From assembly GCA_021774625.1 (NCBI GenBank), contig JAJFIV010000002.1, forward strand, positions 1 to 41,780: 41,780 bases of DNA, read 5' to 3'. Below, piece after piece: positions 1 through 7,530 of the stretch. A program made the translations under genes and the position numbers. A model generated the notes under the pieces. The model did not search any database, had not been told where the DNA came from, and saw only the letters and a program-made list of their open reading frames with translations. Within the stretch, counting starts at the first letter, position 1; each line of letters starts with the position of its first letter. This DNA comes from Alphaproteobacteria bacterium (GTDB lineage Bacteria > Pseudomonadota > Alphaproteobacteria > Sphingomonadales > JAKSBY01).

Positions 1-88
1 AGGTCAGATTGGGTATCCTAACATTGCCGCGCTGCACGGGAAGGTAAGGATGAAGCAGATCATACTGCTCTCGCGTGATGCTTTTCAT
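1..88 (-). CDS. IS5-family transposase, N-terminal fragment
   Basis: The ATG at 88-86 opens a frame that stays open to the window edge and gives 29 residues beginning MKSITREQYDLLHPYLPVQR, followed by GNVRIPNLT. This start is typical of IS5-family transposases of the type whose first open reading frame continues with a VAEHGCKWRGLP-like segment (known family feature, not visible here). Only the N-terminus is present, so neither the DDE residues nor intactness can be judged. Confidence 0.75.
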   Translation of the reverse strand, partial: MKSITREQYDLLHPYLPVQRGNVRIPNLT

Positions 89-136
89 GCCCGAAATATA
101 GCACCATAAAATATCAATGAATAGTGTTAACACGCC
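1..136 (-). mobile_element. IS5-family insertion sequence, one end (partial)
   Basis: The left edge holds one end of an insertion sequence running off the window. Inside it is the start of a transposase (88 down to 1) and, outside that, a short AT-rich leader ending in GGCGTGTTAACAC at 124-136, which looks like a terminal inverted repeat and contains the palindrome GTGTTAACAC. The next bases are CTAG (137-140), a usual IS5-family target sequence (YTAR). I infer the element ends at 136 with CTAG as the target duplication; a TA duplication at 138-139 is also possible. The other end is outside the window. Confidence 0.7.
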
Positions 137-1807
137 CTAGATCATCGGCAGATCAAGGCCCTGTTCTTTCGCGCAGGTTTTCGCGATCTCATAACCGGCG
201 TCCGCATGACGCATAACACCGGTGGCCGGATCATTCCACAAAACCCTTTCAATGCGCCGGGCGGCATCCTGCGTGCCGTCGCACACCACGACCATGCCGG
301 AATGCTGCGAAAAACCCATGCCGACTCCGCCGCCGTGATGCAGGGAGACCCAGGTTGCGCCGCTGGCCGTATTCAGAAGCGCATTCAAGAGCGGCCAGTC
401 GGACACCGCATCCGATCCGTCCTGCATGGCTTCGGTTTCCCGGTTGGGGCTGGCGACCGAACCGGAATCCAGATGATCGCGGCCAATCACCACCGGCGCT
501 TTCAGTTCGCCGCTCGCCACCATTTCGTTGAAAGCAAGGCCCAGCCGGTGCCGGTCGCCGAGCCCGACCCAGCAGATGCGCGCCGGCAGCCCCTGAAAGC
601 GGATGCGCGCCTTCGCCATATCCAGCCAGTTATGCAGATGCGGATTATCCGGCATCAGCTCCTTCACCTTGCGGTCGGTCTTATAAATATCCTCGGGATC
701 GCCGGACAGTGCCGCCCAGCGGAATGGCCCGATCCCCCGGCAGAACAGGGGGCGCACATAGGCCGGCACGAAGCCGGGAAAATCGAAGGCCCTATCCACG
801 CCTTCATCCTTCGCCACCTGGCGGATATTATTGCCGTAATCGAAGGTGGGAATGCCCATATCATGAAAGGCCAGCATGGCGGTGACATGCGTGGCCATGC
901 TCGCTTTGGCGGCCTTTTCCACGGCGCCCGGGTTTTTTTGCCGCATGTCGTCCCATTGTTCGACGCTCCAGCCTTCCGGCAGATAGCCATTGACGGGATC
1001 ATGGGCCGAGGTCTGGTCGGTCACAGCATCGGGTCTGATGCCGCGCCTTAAAAGTTCCGGCAATATTTCCGCCGCGTTGCCCAGCAGGCCTACGGAAACG
1101 GCCTTCCCGTTGCGGCAGGCGGCATCGATAATGGCCAGTGCCGCGTCCAGATTATCGGCTTTTTGATCGAGATATCCGGTCTCCAGCCGCTTTTCGATAC
1201 TGCTTGGGCGGCATTCGACGGCCAGCATAGAGGCGCCCGCCATGGTCGCCGCCAGAGGCTGGGCCCCGCCCATGCCGCCAAGCCCTGCGGTGAGAATCCA
1301 TTTTCCGGCAAGCGCGCCGCCATAATGCTGACGCCCCATCTCGACGAATGTCTCATAGGTGCCCTGAACAATCCCCTGGCTGCCGATATAAATCCACGAT
1401 CCCGCGGTCATCTGGCCATACATCATCAGACCCTTGGCATCCAGGTCATTGAAATGCGCCCAATCGGCCCAATGCGGCACCAGATTGGAATTGGCGATCA
1501 GCACCCGGGGCGCATCCTTATGGGTTTTGAAAACACCCACCGGCTTGCCGGACTGTACCAGTAATGTCTGATCCTCCTCCAGCGTTTTCAGGGCTGTTAC
1601 GATGGCGTCATAACAGGCCCAGTTGCGCGCTGCCCGGCCAATGCCGCCATAAACCACCAGTTCTTCAGGTTTTTCAGCCACATCTGGATCAAGATTATTC
1701 ATCAGCATGCGCAACGGCGCTTCGGTCAGCCAGCTTTTGGCGGAAAGTTTTGTGCCGGTTGGGGCCTTGATATTCCGGGAATTGTCGCTGCGGGAAAACT
1801 GGGTCAT
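137..1807 (-). CDS. hutU: Urocanate hydratase
   Basis: Cytoplasmic NAD-dependent enzyme of histidine degradation that hydrates urocanate to 4-imidazolone-5-propionate. At 556 residues it has the usual full length. Family landmarks are visible: an N-terminal [19 protein letters not shown] block, a glycine-rich [17 protein letters not shown]-binding segment and a C-terminal [15 protein letters not shown] block. It is the last gene of the minus-strand hutF-hutC-hutU set, 11 bases after hutC. Its stop codon TAG lies inside the CTAG that borders the IS5-family end, so the gene reaches its stop intact but is cut off from any further hut genes downstream. Confidence 0.97.
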   Translation of the reverse strand: MTQFSRSDNSRNIKAPTGTKLSAKSWLTEAPLRMLMNNLDPDVAEKPEELVVYGGIGRAARNWACYDAIVTALKTLEEDQTLLVQSGKPVGVFKTHKDAPRVLIANSNLVPHWADWAHFNDLDAKGLMMYGQMTAGSWIYIGSQGIVQGTYETFVEMGRQHYGGALAGKWILTAGLGGMGGAQPLAATMAGASMLAVECRPSSIEKRLETGYLDQKADNLDAALAIIDAACRNGKAVSVGLLGNAAEILPELLRRGIRPDAVTDQTSAHDPVNGYLPEGWSVEQWDDMRQKNPGAVEKAAKASMATHVTAMLAFHDMGIPTFDYGNNIRQVAKDEGVDRAFDFPGFVPAYVRPLFCRGIGPFRWAALSGDPEDIYKTDRKVKELMPDNPHLHNWLDMAKARIRFQGLPARICWVGLGDRHRLGLAFNEMVASGELKAPVVIGRDHLDSGSVASPNRETEAMQDGSDAVSDWPLLNALLNTASGATWVSLHHGGGVGMGFSQHSGMVVVCDGTQDAARRIERVLWNDPATGVMRHADAGYEIAKTCAKEQGLDLPMI

Positions 1808-1818
1808 AATAGTCTGCC

Positions 1819-2532
1819 TTATGGTTTGAAACTGCCGAACAGCTCGAACCGGCTGCCGGGATGGTAAAGATGGGCGACGGTGGCGACCACGCCGCGGGTC
1901 CAGGTCCGCCGTCTGATCACAAGACTGGGTTCATCAAACGCCATATTCAGGCGGCTGCGGACGGAAAGGGGCGGCATCATGGCGCGGACCGCATGTTCGG
2001 CTTCCTGCAGGGGCGCTATTTTTGTCAGATATTCATAGGGCGTCTGTTGCGAAAAATCCTGCGAAAGATAATCCGGTGCGACGGCGGGATTGACGAAGCG
2101 GTCTTCATATTGGTGAGGCGTGTCGTCCCGCAAGTGAACAATCACCGAATGGAAAAGCGAATCAGCATTTTTCAAACCGAAGGAAAGCGCTATGCCGGCC
2201 TCCGCCCCCTCTTCCTGTAGCGTGATGACCTCCGCGCTATAGCGATGGCCGTCGCTTCGGATATCTTCGGCAATATTGCGGATGCTGAGGGGGTGACCCT
2301 TGGCCCGCCGGTCGGCGACAAATGTGCCAACCCCGGCGACGCGGTTTAAAAACCCTTCGCCGGTCAGTTCCTTCAGAGCACGGTTTGCGGTCATGCGGGA
2401 TATCCGGAGCGTTTCCACCAGTTCATTTTCCGACGGCACCCTCTCACCAACGGCGAAATCCCCGGCCGCGATGCCGGTCAGGATATGATCCTTGACCTTC
2501 TGATAGAGGGGTGTGGCGCCGGCGCCAATCAT
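1819..2532 (-). CDS. hutC: Histidine utilization repressor, GntR family HutC
   Basis: Transcription factor of 237 residues. The N-terminal GntR winged helix (about 10-75) contains [14 protein letters not shown] and the recognition region [20 protein letters not shown]. The rest is a UTRA ligand-binding domain, which in HutC proteins senses urocanate (family knowledge). The gene overlaps hutF by four bases (ATGA) and precedes hutU, so it is autoregulated if the operator at 3912-3923 controls this operon. Its position inside the hut cluster supports HutC over other GntR/UTRA regulators. Confidence 0.93.
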   Translation of the reverse strand: MIGAGATPLYQKVKDHILTGIAAGDFAVGERVPSENELVETLRISRMTANRALKELTGEGFLNRVAGVGTFVADRRAKGHPLSIRNIAEDIRSDGHRYSAEVITLQEEGAEAGIALSFGLKNADSLFHSVIVHLRDDTPHQYEDRFVNPAVAPDYLSQDFSQQTPYEYLTKIAPLQEAEHAVRAMMPPLSVRSRLNMAFDEPSLVIRRRTWTRGVVATVAHLYHPGSRFELFGSFKP

Positions 2533-3896
2533 GCGGGGTCACCGTTCAACCGAAGTAGCGTGCGTTTGTAAGAATCGAGAATGGCATCCGCGCCGGACAG
2601 TATACCGTTGCGGACCCGCCATTTTCCACCGGTCATGACATCCCGGACCGGACTGGTATTGCCGCTGAAGATCAGGCTGTCGAGAATGGCGGGCCCGCTG
2701 CGGCCATAAAGACCGGCGCATTCCGTATCCAGAGCCAGCAGATCGGCCCGGCAGCCGGGCGCAATCCGGCCTGTTTTGATTCCCGCGGCCTGCGCGCCGC
2801 CCGCGGTGGCCATGGTCCAGAGCGCGGCGCCGGTGTGGAGCTCGCCGCCGCCCGCCGCCAGATTACGGGCCCGGTGAACCAGCCGCTGGCCGTATTCCAG
2901 AAGCCGCAATTCCTCGACGGGACTAACCGAGACATGGCTGTCGCCGCCAATGGCCAGGGTGCCGGATGCCTCCAGATAGCGGACGAGTGGAAAGAATCCG
3001 TCACCGAGATTGGCTTCCGTGGTCGGACATAAAACAGCCGCCGCCCCGCTTGCCGCCAATCGTTCCGTTTCCGCCTCCGTCATGTGAATGGCGTGGACAA
3101 GCGACCATTTTTTATCGACAGGGAGAGTGTCGAGCAGCCATTCCACCGGCCGTTTGCCGGTATGGGCCAGGCAAGTCTCCATTTCTTTTTCCTGCTCGGC
3201 GATATGAATATGGATAACGGAAATATCCGGCAGTTTTTCCAGAACCGTCCGCAGGGCGTCTTCGGGCACGGCGCGAAGGGAATGAAAGGCAATTCCCAGG
3301 ATGACATTCGGCATATCGGCGGTCAGTGTCTGCAGTTCTTTAATCAGATCGATATAGGCGTCCGTTTTGTATACAAAACGTTTTTGATGCGACAGCGGCC
3401 CGTATGCGCCAAAATCCGCTACCTGATAGAGAACCGGCAGCAGCGTGAGGCCAATGCCGGTCTTTTCGGCGGCGCGGATCACGGCTTCAGTCATGCCGGC
3501 ACCGGGTTCATAAAAACACCCCCCCGGCTTGTGATGGAGATAATGAAATTCGACCACATGGCTATAGCCGGCCTTCAGCATTTCGCCATAAAGCTGACAG
3601 GCAATAGTGAAGACATCCGGAGGTTCAAGTTTTTCCGTAAAATCATACATGGCCTGCCGCCAGGTCCAGAAACTGTCCCGGTCCGCCGCCCGGTATTCCG
3701 TCAGCCCGGCCAGCGCCCGCTGAAACGCATGAGAATGGGCATTGACCATCCCGGGAAGAACAAGACCCGGCACCAGGTCTCCTGCCGGGACAGCATCCGG
3801 TTCAACGCTTTTTATAAAGCCGTCAGCGCCAATGGTCAGCCGCACATTGCGGGCCACGCCATCGGCCAGCCAGGCCTGTTCGCAGAATAATTCCAT
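2529..3896 (-). CDS. hutF: Formimidoylglutamate deiminase
   Basis: Zinc amidohydrolase-superfamily enzyme that deiminates N-formimidoyl-L-glutamate to N-formyl-L-glutamate and ammonia, which marks the five-step histidine route. The metal motif GMVNAHSHAFQRALAGLTEY is near residue 50, a metal-binding His is in VIHIHIAEQ, and the late Asp is in AIGGDSHVSVSP. I place the start at the ATG at 3896 (MELFCEQAWLADG, 455 residues). The frame stays open to 3932, but that extension would translate the operator and promoter. There is no good ribosome binding site before 3896. The gene overlaps hutC by four bases. Confidence 0.93.
   Translation of the reverse strand: MELFCEQAWLADGVARNVRLTIGADGFIKSVEPDAVPAGDLVPGLVLPGMVNAHSHAFQRALAGLTEYRAADRDSFWTWRQAMYDFTEKLEPPDVFTIACQLYGEMLKAGYSHVVEFHYLHHKPGGCFYEPGAGMTEAVIRAAEKTGIGLTLLPVLYQVADFGAYGPLSHQKRFVYKTDAYIDLIKELQTLTADMPNVILGIAFHSLRAVPEDALRTVLEKLPDISVIHIHIAEQEKEMETCLAHTGKRPVEWLLDTLPVDKKWSLVHAIHMTEAETERLAASGAAAVLCPTTEANLGDGFFPLVRYLEASGTLAIGGDSHVSVSPVEELRLLEYGQRLVHRARNLAAGGGELHTGAALWTMATAGGAQAAGIKTGRIAPGCRADLLALDTECAGLYGRSGPAILDSLIFSGNTSPVRDVMTGGKWRVRNGILSGADAILDSYKRTLLRLNGDPA
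3363..3380. repeat. Perfect 18-bp palindrome inside hutF
   Basis: CGTTTTGTATACAAAACG is its own reverse complement over all 18 bases. It lies within the coding part of hutF, encoding KRFVYKT on the minus strand. Its centre GTATAC resembles, but is two bases shorter than, the GTATATAC core of the hut operator. It may be a secondary regulator site or chance; no function is shown. Confidence 0.5.
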
Positions 3897-3903
3897 AAGA
3901 CTT

Positions 3904-3932
3904 GTATAAACCTGTATATACAGATAAATCAA
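3904..3932 (-). promoter_or_regulatory. Putative hutFCU promoter
   Basis: Read on the minus strand there is TTGATT (3932-3927), a 17-base spacer and TTATAC (3909-3904). The palindromic operator fills most of the spacer, which is a repression geometry. This -10 would start transcription at about 3897, directly against the hutF ATG at 3896. The message would then be nearly leaderless, which agrees with the missing ribosome binding site. The promoter is inferred from sequence only. Confidence 0.5.
3912..3923. promoter_or_regulatory. HutC-type operator
   Basis: CTGTATATACAG is a perfect 12-bp palindrome in the hutF/hutI divergent region. Its core GTATATAC fits the HutC-subfamily GntR consensus GTMTAKAC and the TGTA-N2-TACA pattern described for hut operators. 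It is centred about 21 bases from hutF and 53 bases from hutI, so one site could control both directions. Urocanate is the expected inducer (family knowledge). Confidence 0.75.
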
Positions 3933-3952
3933 GTTTGTGTTTAAGGACGCAG

Positions 3953-3961
3953 ATGAATTAG
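3953..3961 (+). other. Start-Asn-stop mini reading frame in hutI leader
   Basis: ATGAATTAG sits five bases after AAGGA (3943-3947), the best ribosome binding site in the hutI leader. It would be translated as Met-Asn and then stop. The hutI start follows ten bases after this stop, with only a weak GAGTG before it. It could be a translational control element or coincidence. Confidence 0.3.
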
Positions 3962-3970
3962 AGTGCCGCT

Positions 3971-5212
3971 ATGACGCGCAACGAAAAATGGGACCGGATC
4001 TGGATCAACTGTCATCTGGCGACGATGACGCCGGAGGACGCACCCTATGGCATCATTGAAAATGCGGTGATCGCCGTCAGAGATGGTAAAATCGCCTGGC
4101 TTGGCCGCGCGGCCGAACTAGGCGGCGATCCGGCAGGTTTGGCCGCGCAGGTTATCAATGCGGACGGCCAATGGATCACGCCCGGCCTGATCGACTGTCA
4201 CACGCATTTGGTTTATGGCGGCAATCGTGCAAATGAATTCGAAATGCGCCTTCAGGGCAGGAGCTATGCTGAAATTGCCGGAACCGGCGGTGGTATTGTC
4301 AGCACCGTCCGGGCAACGCGGGCGGCGAGCGAGGAAGAACTGACAACCGATGCCCTGAAACGGCTGCGGGCGCTGCAAAGGGAAGGCGTCACCACCGTTG
4401 AAATCAAATCCGGCTACGGGCTCAATACCGAGACAGAGATCAAGATGCTGAAAGTCGCCCGCGGTCTTGCCGATCATGCGCCGTGCGATATTGTCACCAC
4501 TTTTCTCGGCGCGCATGCCCTGCCGCCGGAATATCAGAATGACTCCGATGGCTATGTTGATCATGTCTGCCGGGTAATGCTGCCAGAAATTGCCGGGGCC
4601 GGTCTTGCCGATGCGGTCGACGGTTTTTTGGAAACCATCGCCTTTACGCCGGAGCAAATCCGGCGGGTGTTCGATGCGGCAGTAAAGCTCGGATTGCCGG
4701 TCAAGCTGCATGCCGATCAGCTGAGCGACGGCAAAGGCGCCGCCCTCGCCGCCTCTTTTGCCGCTCTGTCGGCCGATCACCTGGAATATACCGGCGAGGA
4801 CGGTTTGCAGGCGATGGCAAAATCGGGAACAGTGGCCGTTCTGCTGCCCGGCGCCTTTTATTATCTGAACGAGACAAAAAAGCCGCCCGTTCAGGCCTTT
4901 CGCGACCATAACATTGCTATGGCTGTGGCAACCGACTGCAATCCCGGCTCGTCACCGACCGCGTCCCTTCTTTTGATGATGAATATGGCCGCGGTCCTTT
5001 TTAACCTGACCGCGGAAGAGGCATTGGCCGCTACGACTCGTCATGCGGCCCGTGCTTTGGGGCTGACTGATCGCGGCATTTTACGAAAAGGCTTAACTGC
5101 AGATCTCGCGGTGTGGGATATCGCCCATCCCCGCGATCTGGTTTATGCTTTTGGTATGAACCCCTGCACCGGCCGGGTTAAAAATGGCGCTCCCGACGGG
5201 AAAACTCAATAG
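3971..5212 (+). CDS. hutI: Imidazolonepropionase
   Basis: Cytoplasmic amidohydrolase of 413 residues that opens 4-imidazolone-5-propionate to N-formimidoyl-L-glutamate, linking HutU to HutF. Visible landmarks are the metal site [20 protein letters not shown] near residue 70, the substrate-loop segment [30 protein letters not shown], the metal His in [12 protein letters not shown], and [11 protein letters not shown] near residue 320. It is transcribed divergently from hutFCU across the shared operator. The 204 bases after it carry a modest inverted repeat (GTTTAG at 5236-5241, CTAAAC at 5255-5260) and no clear T-tracted terminator. Confidence 0.96.
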   Translation: MTRNEKWDRIWINCHLATMTPEDAPYGIIENAVIAVRDGKIAWLGRAAELGGDPAGLAAQVINADGQWITPGLIDCHTHLVYGGNRANEFEMRLQGRSYAEIAGTGGGIVSTVRATRAASEEELTTDALKRLRALQREGVTTVEIKSGYGLNTETEIKMLKVARGLADHAPCDIVTTFLGAHALPPEYQNDSDGYVDHVCRVMLPEIAGAGLADAVDGFLETIAFTPEQIRRVFDAAVKLGLPVKLHADQLSDGKGAALAASFAALSADHLEYTGEDGLQAMAKSGTVAVLLPGAFYYLNETKKPPVQAFRDHNIAMAVATDCNPGSSPTASLLLMMNMAAVLFNLTAEEALAATTRHAARALGLTDRGILRKGLTADLAVWDIAHPRDLVYAFGMNPCTGRVKNGAPDGKTQ

Positions 5213-5416
5213 AATAAGGCGTTTAGCAGCAGAACGTTTAGGCTCTGCCAGTCTCTAAACCCTCAATCATAATCTTCCGTTAGATTTTCACCGGGAAAAA
5301 ATCCGGGTTTCGCCGGGACTTTTTACGCCGTGCACCCTAATCACATGAGACAAGCGAAAGATAACATATTCAATTATTTAAAATACAAGTATTTGGATTA
5401 TGGGAGGGGGAAATAT

Positions 5417-6073
5417 ATGAAAACGCTGATCATCGACCGCCAGGAATTATTCCGCAAGGCATTGAAAGATGTGGTTCTGTCGCTGCCCGATATGGAAGCG
5501 GTGCTGGAAGCCGGCAACGCCGAACAGGCTGTTTCGGCGGCCGTAAACCCCGAGGGGGTTTCGCTGGTTCTGACGTGTCCGCACCTGTTTGGCCTTGAGA
5601 ACAGGGCCTGTGCGGAGATTATACAAAAACTGTTTCCGGCGTCAGAAATCATTCTGATCAATGAGGAGGGCCATGGCGACGACCCGTTTCACAGCGGAAC
5701 GGGTCGCGATATTATTGTCGTAACCCGCGAAAGCAGCCGGAAGAAAATTTTAAACACGCTCACGGAAGTAATAAAGGCTGCCTCCAGCCATAAAGCGGAA
5801 AATTCGGGCGTCTCTCAATACTCCACGGACGTCCCGTGCCGGTCATTCGGACTGACAAAGCGGCAGAAGCGGATTGTAGAGATGATGACGCAGGGTCTTT
5901 CCAATAAGGAAATCGCCGCAAAGCTGGATATTTCCGAAGGGACTGTCAAAGCCCATTCCAATGCCGTCTTCCGAAAATTGGATGTGACCAGCCGCACCCA
6001 GGCGGTCCTCGCCTATATGGGTCTGAACCGGCCTCTTGAAAAGCCGCCCGTAATGGCTGCTGCGGCAATGTAA
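5417..6073 (+). CDS. LuxR-type regulator with degenerate receiver domain
   Basis: Transcription factor of 218 residues built like a NarL/FixJ response regulator. The C-terminal LuxR helix-turn-helix is clear (LTKRQKRIVEMMTQGLSNKE, then SEGTVKAHSNAVFRKLDVTS; about 150-205). The N-terminal receiver keeps MKTLIIDRQELFRKAL, but the acidic pair is D-R, the expected phospho-Asp position reads LVLTCPHL, and no K-P-F/Y signature is visible. It is therefore probably phosphorylation-independent. I choose the ATG at 5417 because GGGAGGGGG lies just before it; the longer frame from 5330 has an AT-rich, non-conserved extension. No histidine kinase is adjacent, and the target is unknown. Confidence 0.85.
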   Translation: MKTLIIDRQELFRKALKDVVLSLPDMEAVLEAGNAEQAVSAAVNPEGVSLVLTCPHLFGLENRACAEIIQKLFPASEIILINEEGHGDDPFHSGTGRDIIVVTRESSRKKILNTLTEVIKAASSHKAENSGVSQYSTDVPCRSFGLTKRQKRIVEMMTQGLSNKEIAAKLDISEGTVKAHSNAVFRKLDVTSRTQAVLAYMGLNRPLEKPPVMAAAAM

Positions 6074-6154
6074 AACACGGTTCGGGACTGACGCTGGCGG
6101 TCCGGAGAAAATTGCATTAGGCTCACTCGGTCTTTTACGGAGGGAGCCTCTTTT

Positions 6155-6772
6155 ATGCTGAAACTTTTCCATCTGATACCTTTGGCGCTGGCCCTGTCCA
6201 TGAGTGCGGCGCAGGCGGATCATCACGCGGCGTCCGGGACGGTCACGGTCCTTATGCGCACGGAGGCCGGCGACATTGAACTTGCCCTCTATCCGGAAAA
6301 AGCTCCGGTCACGGTGGCCAATTTCCTGAAATATGCCGATGGCGGCCATTATAAGGGGGCAAGTTTTTACCGGACCGTGCGCTATGAAAATGACAACGGC
6401 GATCCGAAGATTGAAGTGATTCAGGGCGGCATTGGCGATGCCGAGCCACCCTTTCCGCCCATCGTTCATGAAAGTACGGAACAGACCGGCATCGGGCACG
6501 CCAACGGCGTGATTTCCATGGCGCGAGGGGCGGTTGGCACGGCGGCAGGCGAATTTTTCATCACCATCGGCGATCAGCCAGCGCTTGACCATGGCAACAC
6601 ACGCAATCCGGACAGGCAGGGCTTTGCCGCATTCGGCAGGGTTACAAACGGCATGGATACGGTTCGCCGCATTCATCAGGCCCCCGCAAACGAACCGGTG
6701 GAAGACGCTTACGTCAAGGGCCAGATCATCGAAAACCCGGTCAAAATCCTGAGTGTGGAAAGAAGAGAATAA
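6155..6772 (+). CDS. Exported cyclophilin-type peptidyl-prolyl isomerase
   Basis: Protein of 205 residues with a signal peptide (MLKLFHLIPLALALSMSAAQA, cleavage after AQA), so it probably acts in the periplasm. The cyclophilin fold follows: TEAGDIELALYPEKAPVTVANF, the active-site region GASFYRTVR (the usual FHR arginine read as YRTVR), the GVISMARG strand, AGEFFITIGDQPALD, and FAAFGRVTNGMDTVRRI. It catalyses cis-trans isomerisation of proline bonds during folding. A strong ACGGAGGGAG ribosome binding site precedes the start. It appears to be a single-gene unit. Confidence 0.92.
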   Translation: MLKLFHLIPLALALSMSAAQADHHAASGTVTVLMRTEAGDIELALYPEKAPVTVANFLKYADGGHYKGASFYRTVRYENDNGDPKIEVIQGGIGDAEPPFPPIVHESTEQTGIGHANGVISMARGAVGTAAGEFFITIGDQPALDHGNTRNPDRQGFAAFGRVTNGMDTVRRIHQAPANEPVEDAYVKGQIIENPVKILSVERRE

Positions 6773-6859
6773 AATCTATCACCAGACATGCGCTTTCAAC
6801 ATATTTAATTCCCTATCAGGTGAAGCGTGAGAGTGCGCCGGTGCGGCCGGTCCCGGTGT

Positions 6860-7066
6860 TCAAACAGATAAATCCCCTGGCGCAGTAAAAATTTCTTCAA
6901 TATGTAACTGGAAAAGTGCGCCGATTTTAAAAGCCAGCGGCAGCGACGGATCATATTTTTCCGTCTCAATGGCATTCACCGTCTGCCGCGAGACCCCAAG
7001 CTGATCGGCCAGATCGGCCTGCGACCAGGCCCGGCCGGCCCGCAGCTCCCGGAGCCGGTTTTTCAT
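6860..7066 (-). CDS. Small XRE/Cro-type transcriptional regulator
   Basis: About 68 residues, almost entirely one helix-turn-helix: MKNRLRELRAGRAWSQADLA, then DQLGVSRQTVNAIETEKYDP and SLPLAFKIGALF. This is the compact YozG-like class often paired with a small membrane protein (family knowledge). The start at 7066 gives an ATGA overlap with the upstream membrane-protein gene; an in-frame upstream extension only re-reads that gene. It probably represses its own two-gene operon, perhaps through the inverted repeat at 7472-7497. Confidence 0.88.
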   Translation of the reverse strand: MKNRLRELRAGRAWSQADLADQLGVSRQTVNAIETEKYDPSLPLAFKIGALFQLHIEEIFTAPGDLSV

Positions 7067-7458
7067 TGGTATTTCCGCCGCACAAAGGGAAGGATCACGC
7101 CCCACAGGCCAATCATGACCGGCAGGGTCCATAAGATGGGCAGATGCGGCAGCCCGGCATTTTCCATCAGGCCATAGGTAAAAGTGGCAAGAGCCGTGAC
7201 GATGGCGGCGTAAGCCAGGGCCTCTGAAAAGATGTGCCGATACAGCTCATCAAACCGGCGGACATGGCGGATAATCGCCCACAACGCCAGCAGCGTCGGC
7301 AGGACCGGAATAACCGCAACAAAAAACCGGAATTCGCTGTCCGGATTGCCGTTCAGGAAACTGATCGAGCCAAAGATCGCCCCGGTATAAGATAAAAGCG
7401 CACCGCCAAGTTCCGCCCTGTAGCGCCGTTGCGCCTGTTTTTTTTCGCTCTCCCGCAT
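7063..7458 (-). CDS. Small membrane protein partnered with XRE regulator
   Basis: A 131-residue protein with a charged N-terminus (MRESEKKQAQRRYRAEL) and four likely membrane segments: LLSYTGAIFGSISFL, FFVAVIPVLPTLLALWAII, ALAYAAIVTALATFTYGL and LWTLPVMIGLWGVILPF. The start at 7458 has GGAGG eight bases upstream; an earlier TTG is too close to that site. The downstream regulator overlaps it by four bases, so the two are translationally coupled. The function is not known. Pairs of this kind are common in bacteria, and the membrane protein may modulate the regulator, but nothing here proves it. Confidence 0.8.
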   Translation of the reverse strand: MRESEKKQAQRRYRAELGGALLSYTGAIFGSISFLNGNPDSEFRFFVAVIPVLPTLLALWAIIRHVRRFDELYRHIFSEALAYAAIVTALATFTYGLMENAGLPHLPILWTLPVMIGLWGVILPFVRRKYQ

Positions 7459-7471
7459 GAAGCATGCCTCC

Positions 7472-7497
7472 AATATGTCAAGTAACCTTTACATATT
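7472..7497. promoter_or_regulatory. Inverted repeat before the membrane protein/XRE pair
   Basis: AATATGT (7472-7478) and ACATATT (7491-7497) form a perfect 7-bp inverted repeat with a 12-base spacer, 14 bases upstream of the start at 7458. A minus-strand TTGACA lies inside it (7480-7475). This is a plausible autoregulatory operator for the XRE protein. Confidence 0.45.
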
Positions 7498-7530
7498 ACC
7501 TCACGGGAAGGATGTCAAGTCTGCAGGGCT

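Noticed and set aside
206-1051. A 281-codon frame opposite hutU
   Set aside because: It lies wholly within conserved hutU and its translation has no recognisable domain.
2300-2488. Short plus-strand frame within hutC
   Set aside because: It is opposite the DNA-binding part of HutC and has no ribosome binding site.
5281-5335. Terminator for hutI in the CCGGG-rich stretch
   Set aside because: The CCGGG copies are mostly direct repeats. Only a 4-bp self-complementary stem can form, so no terminator is called.
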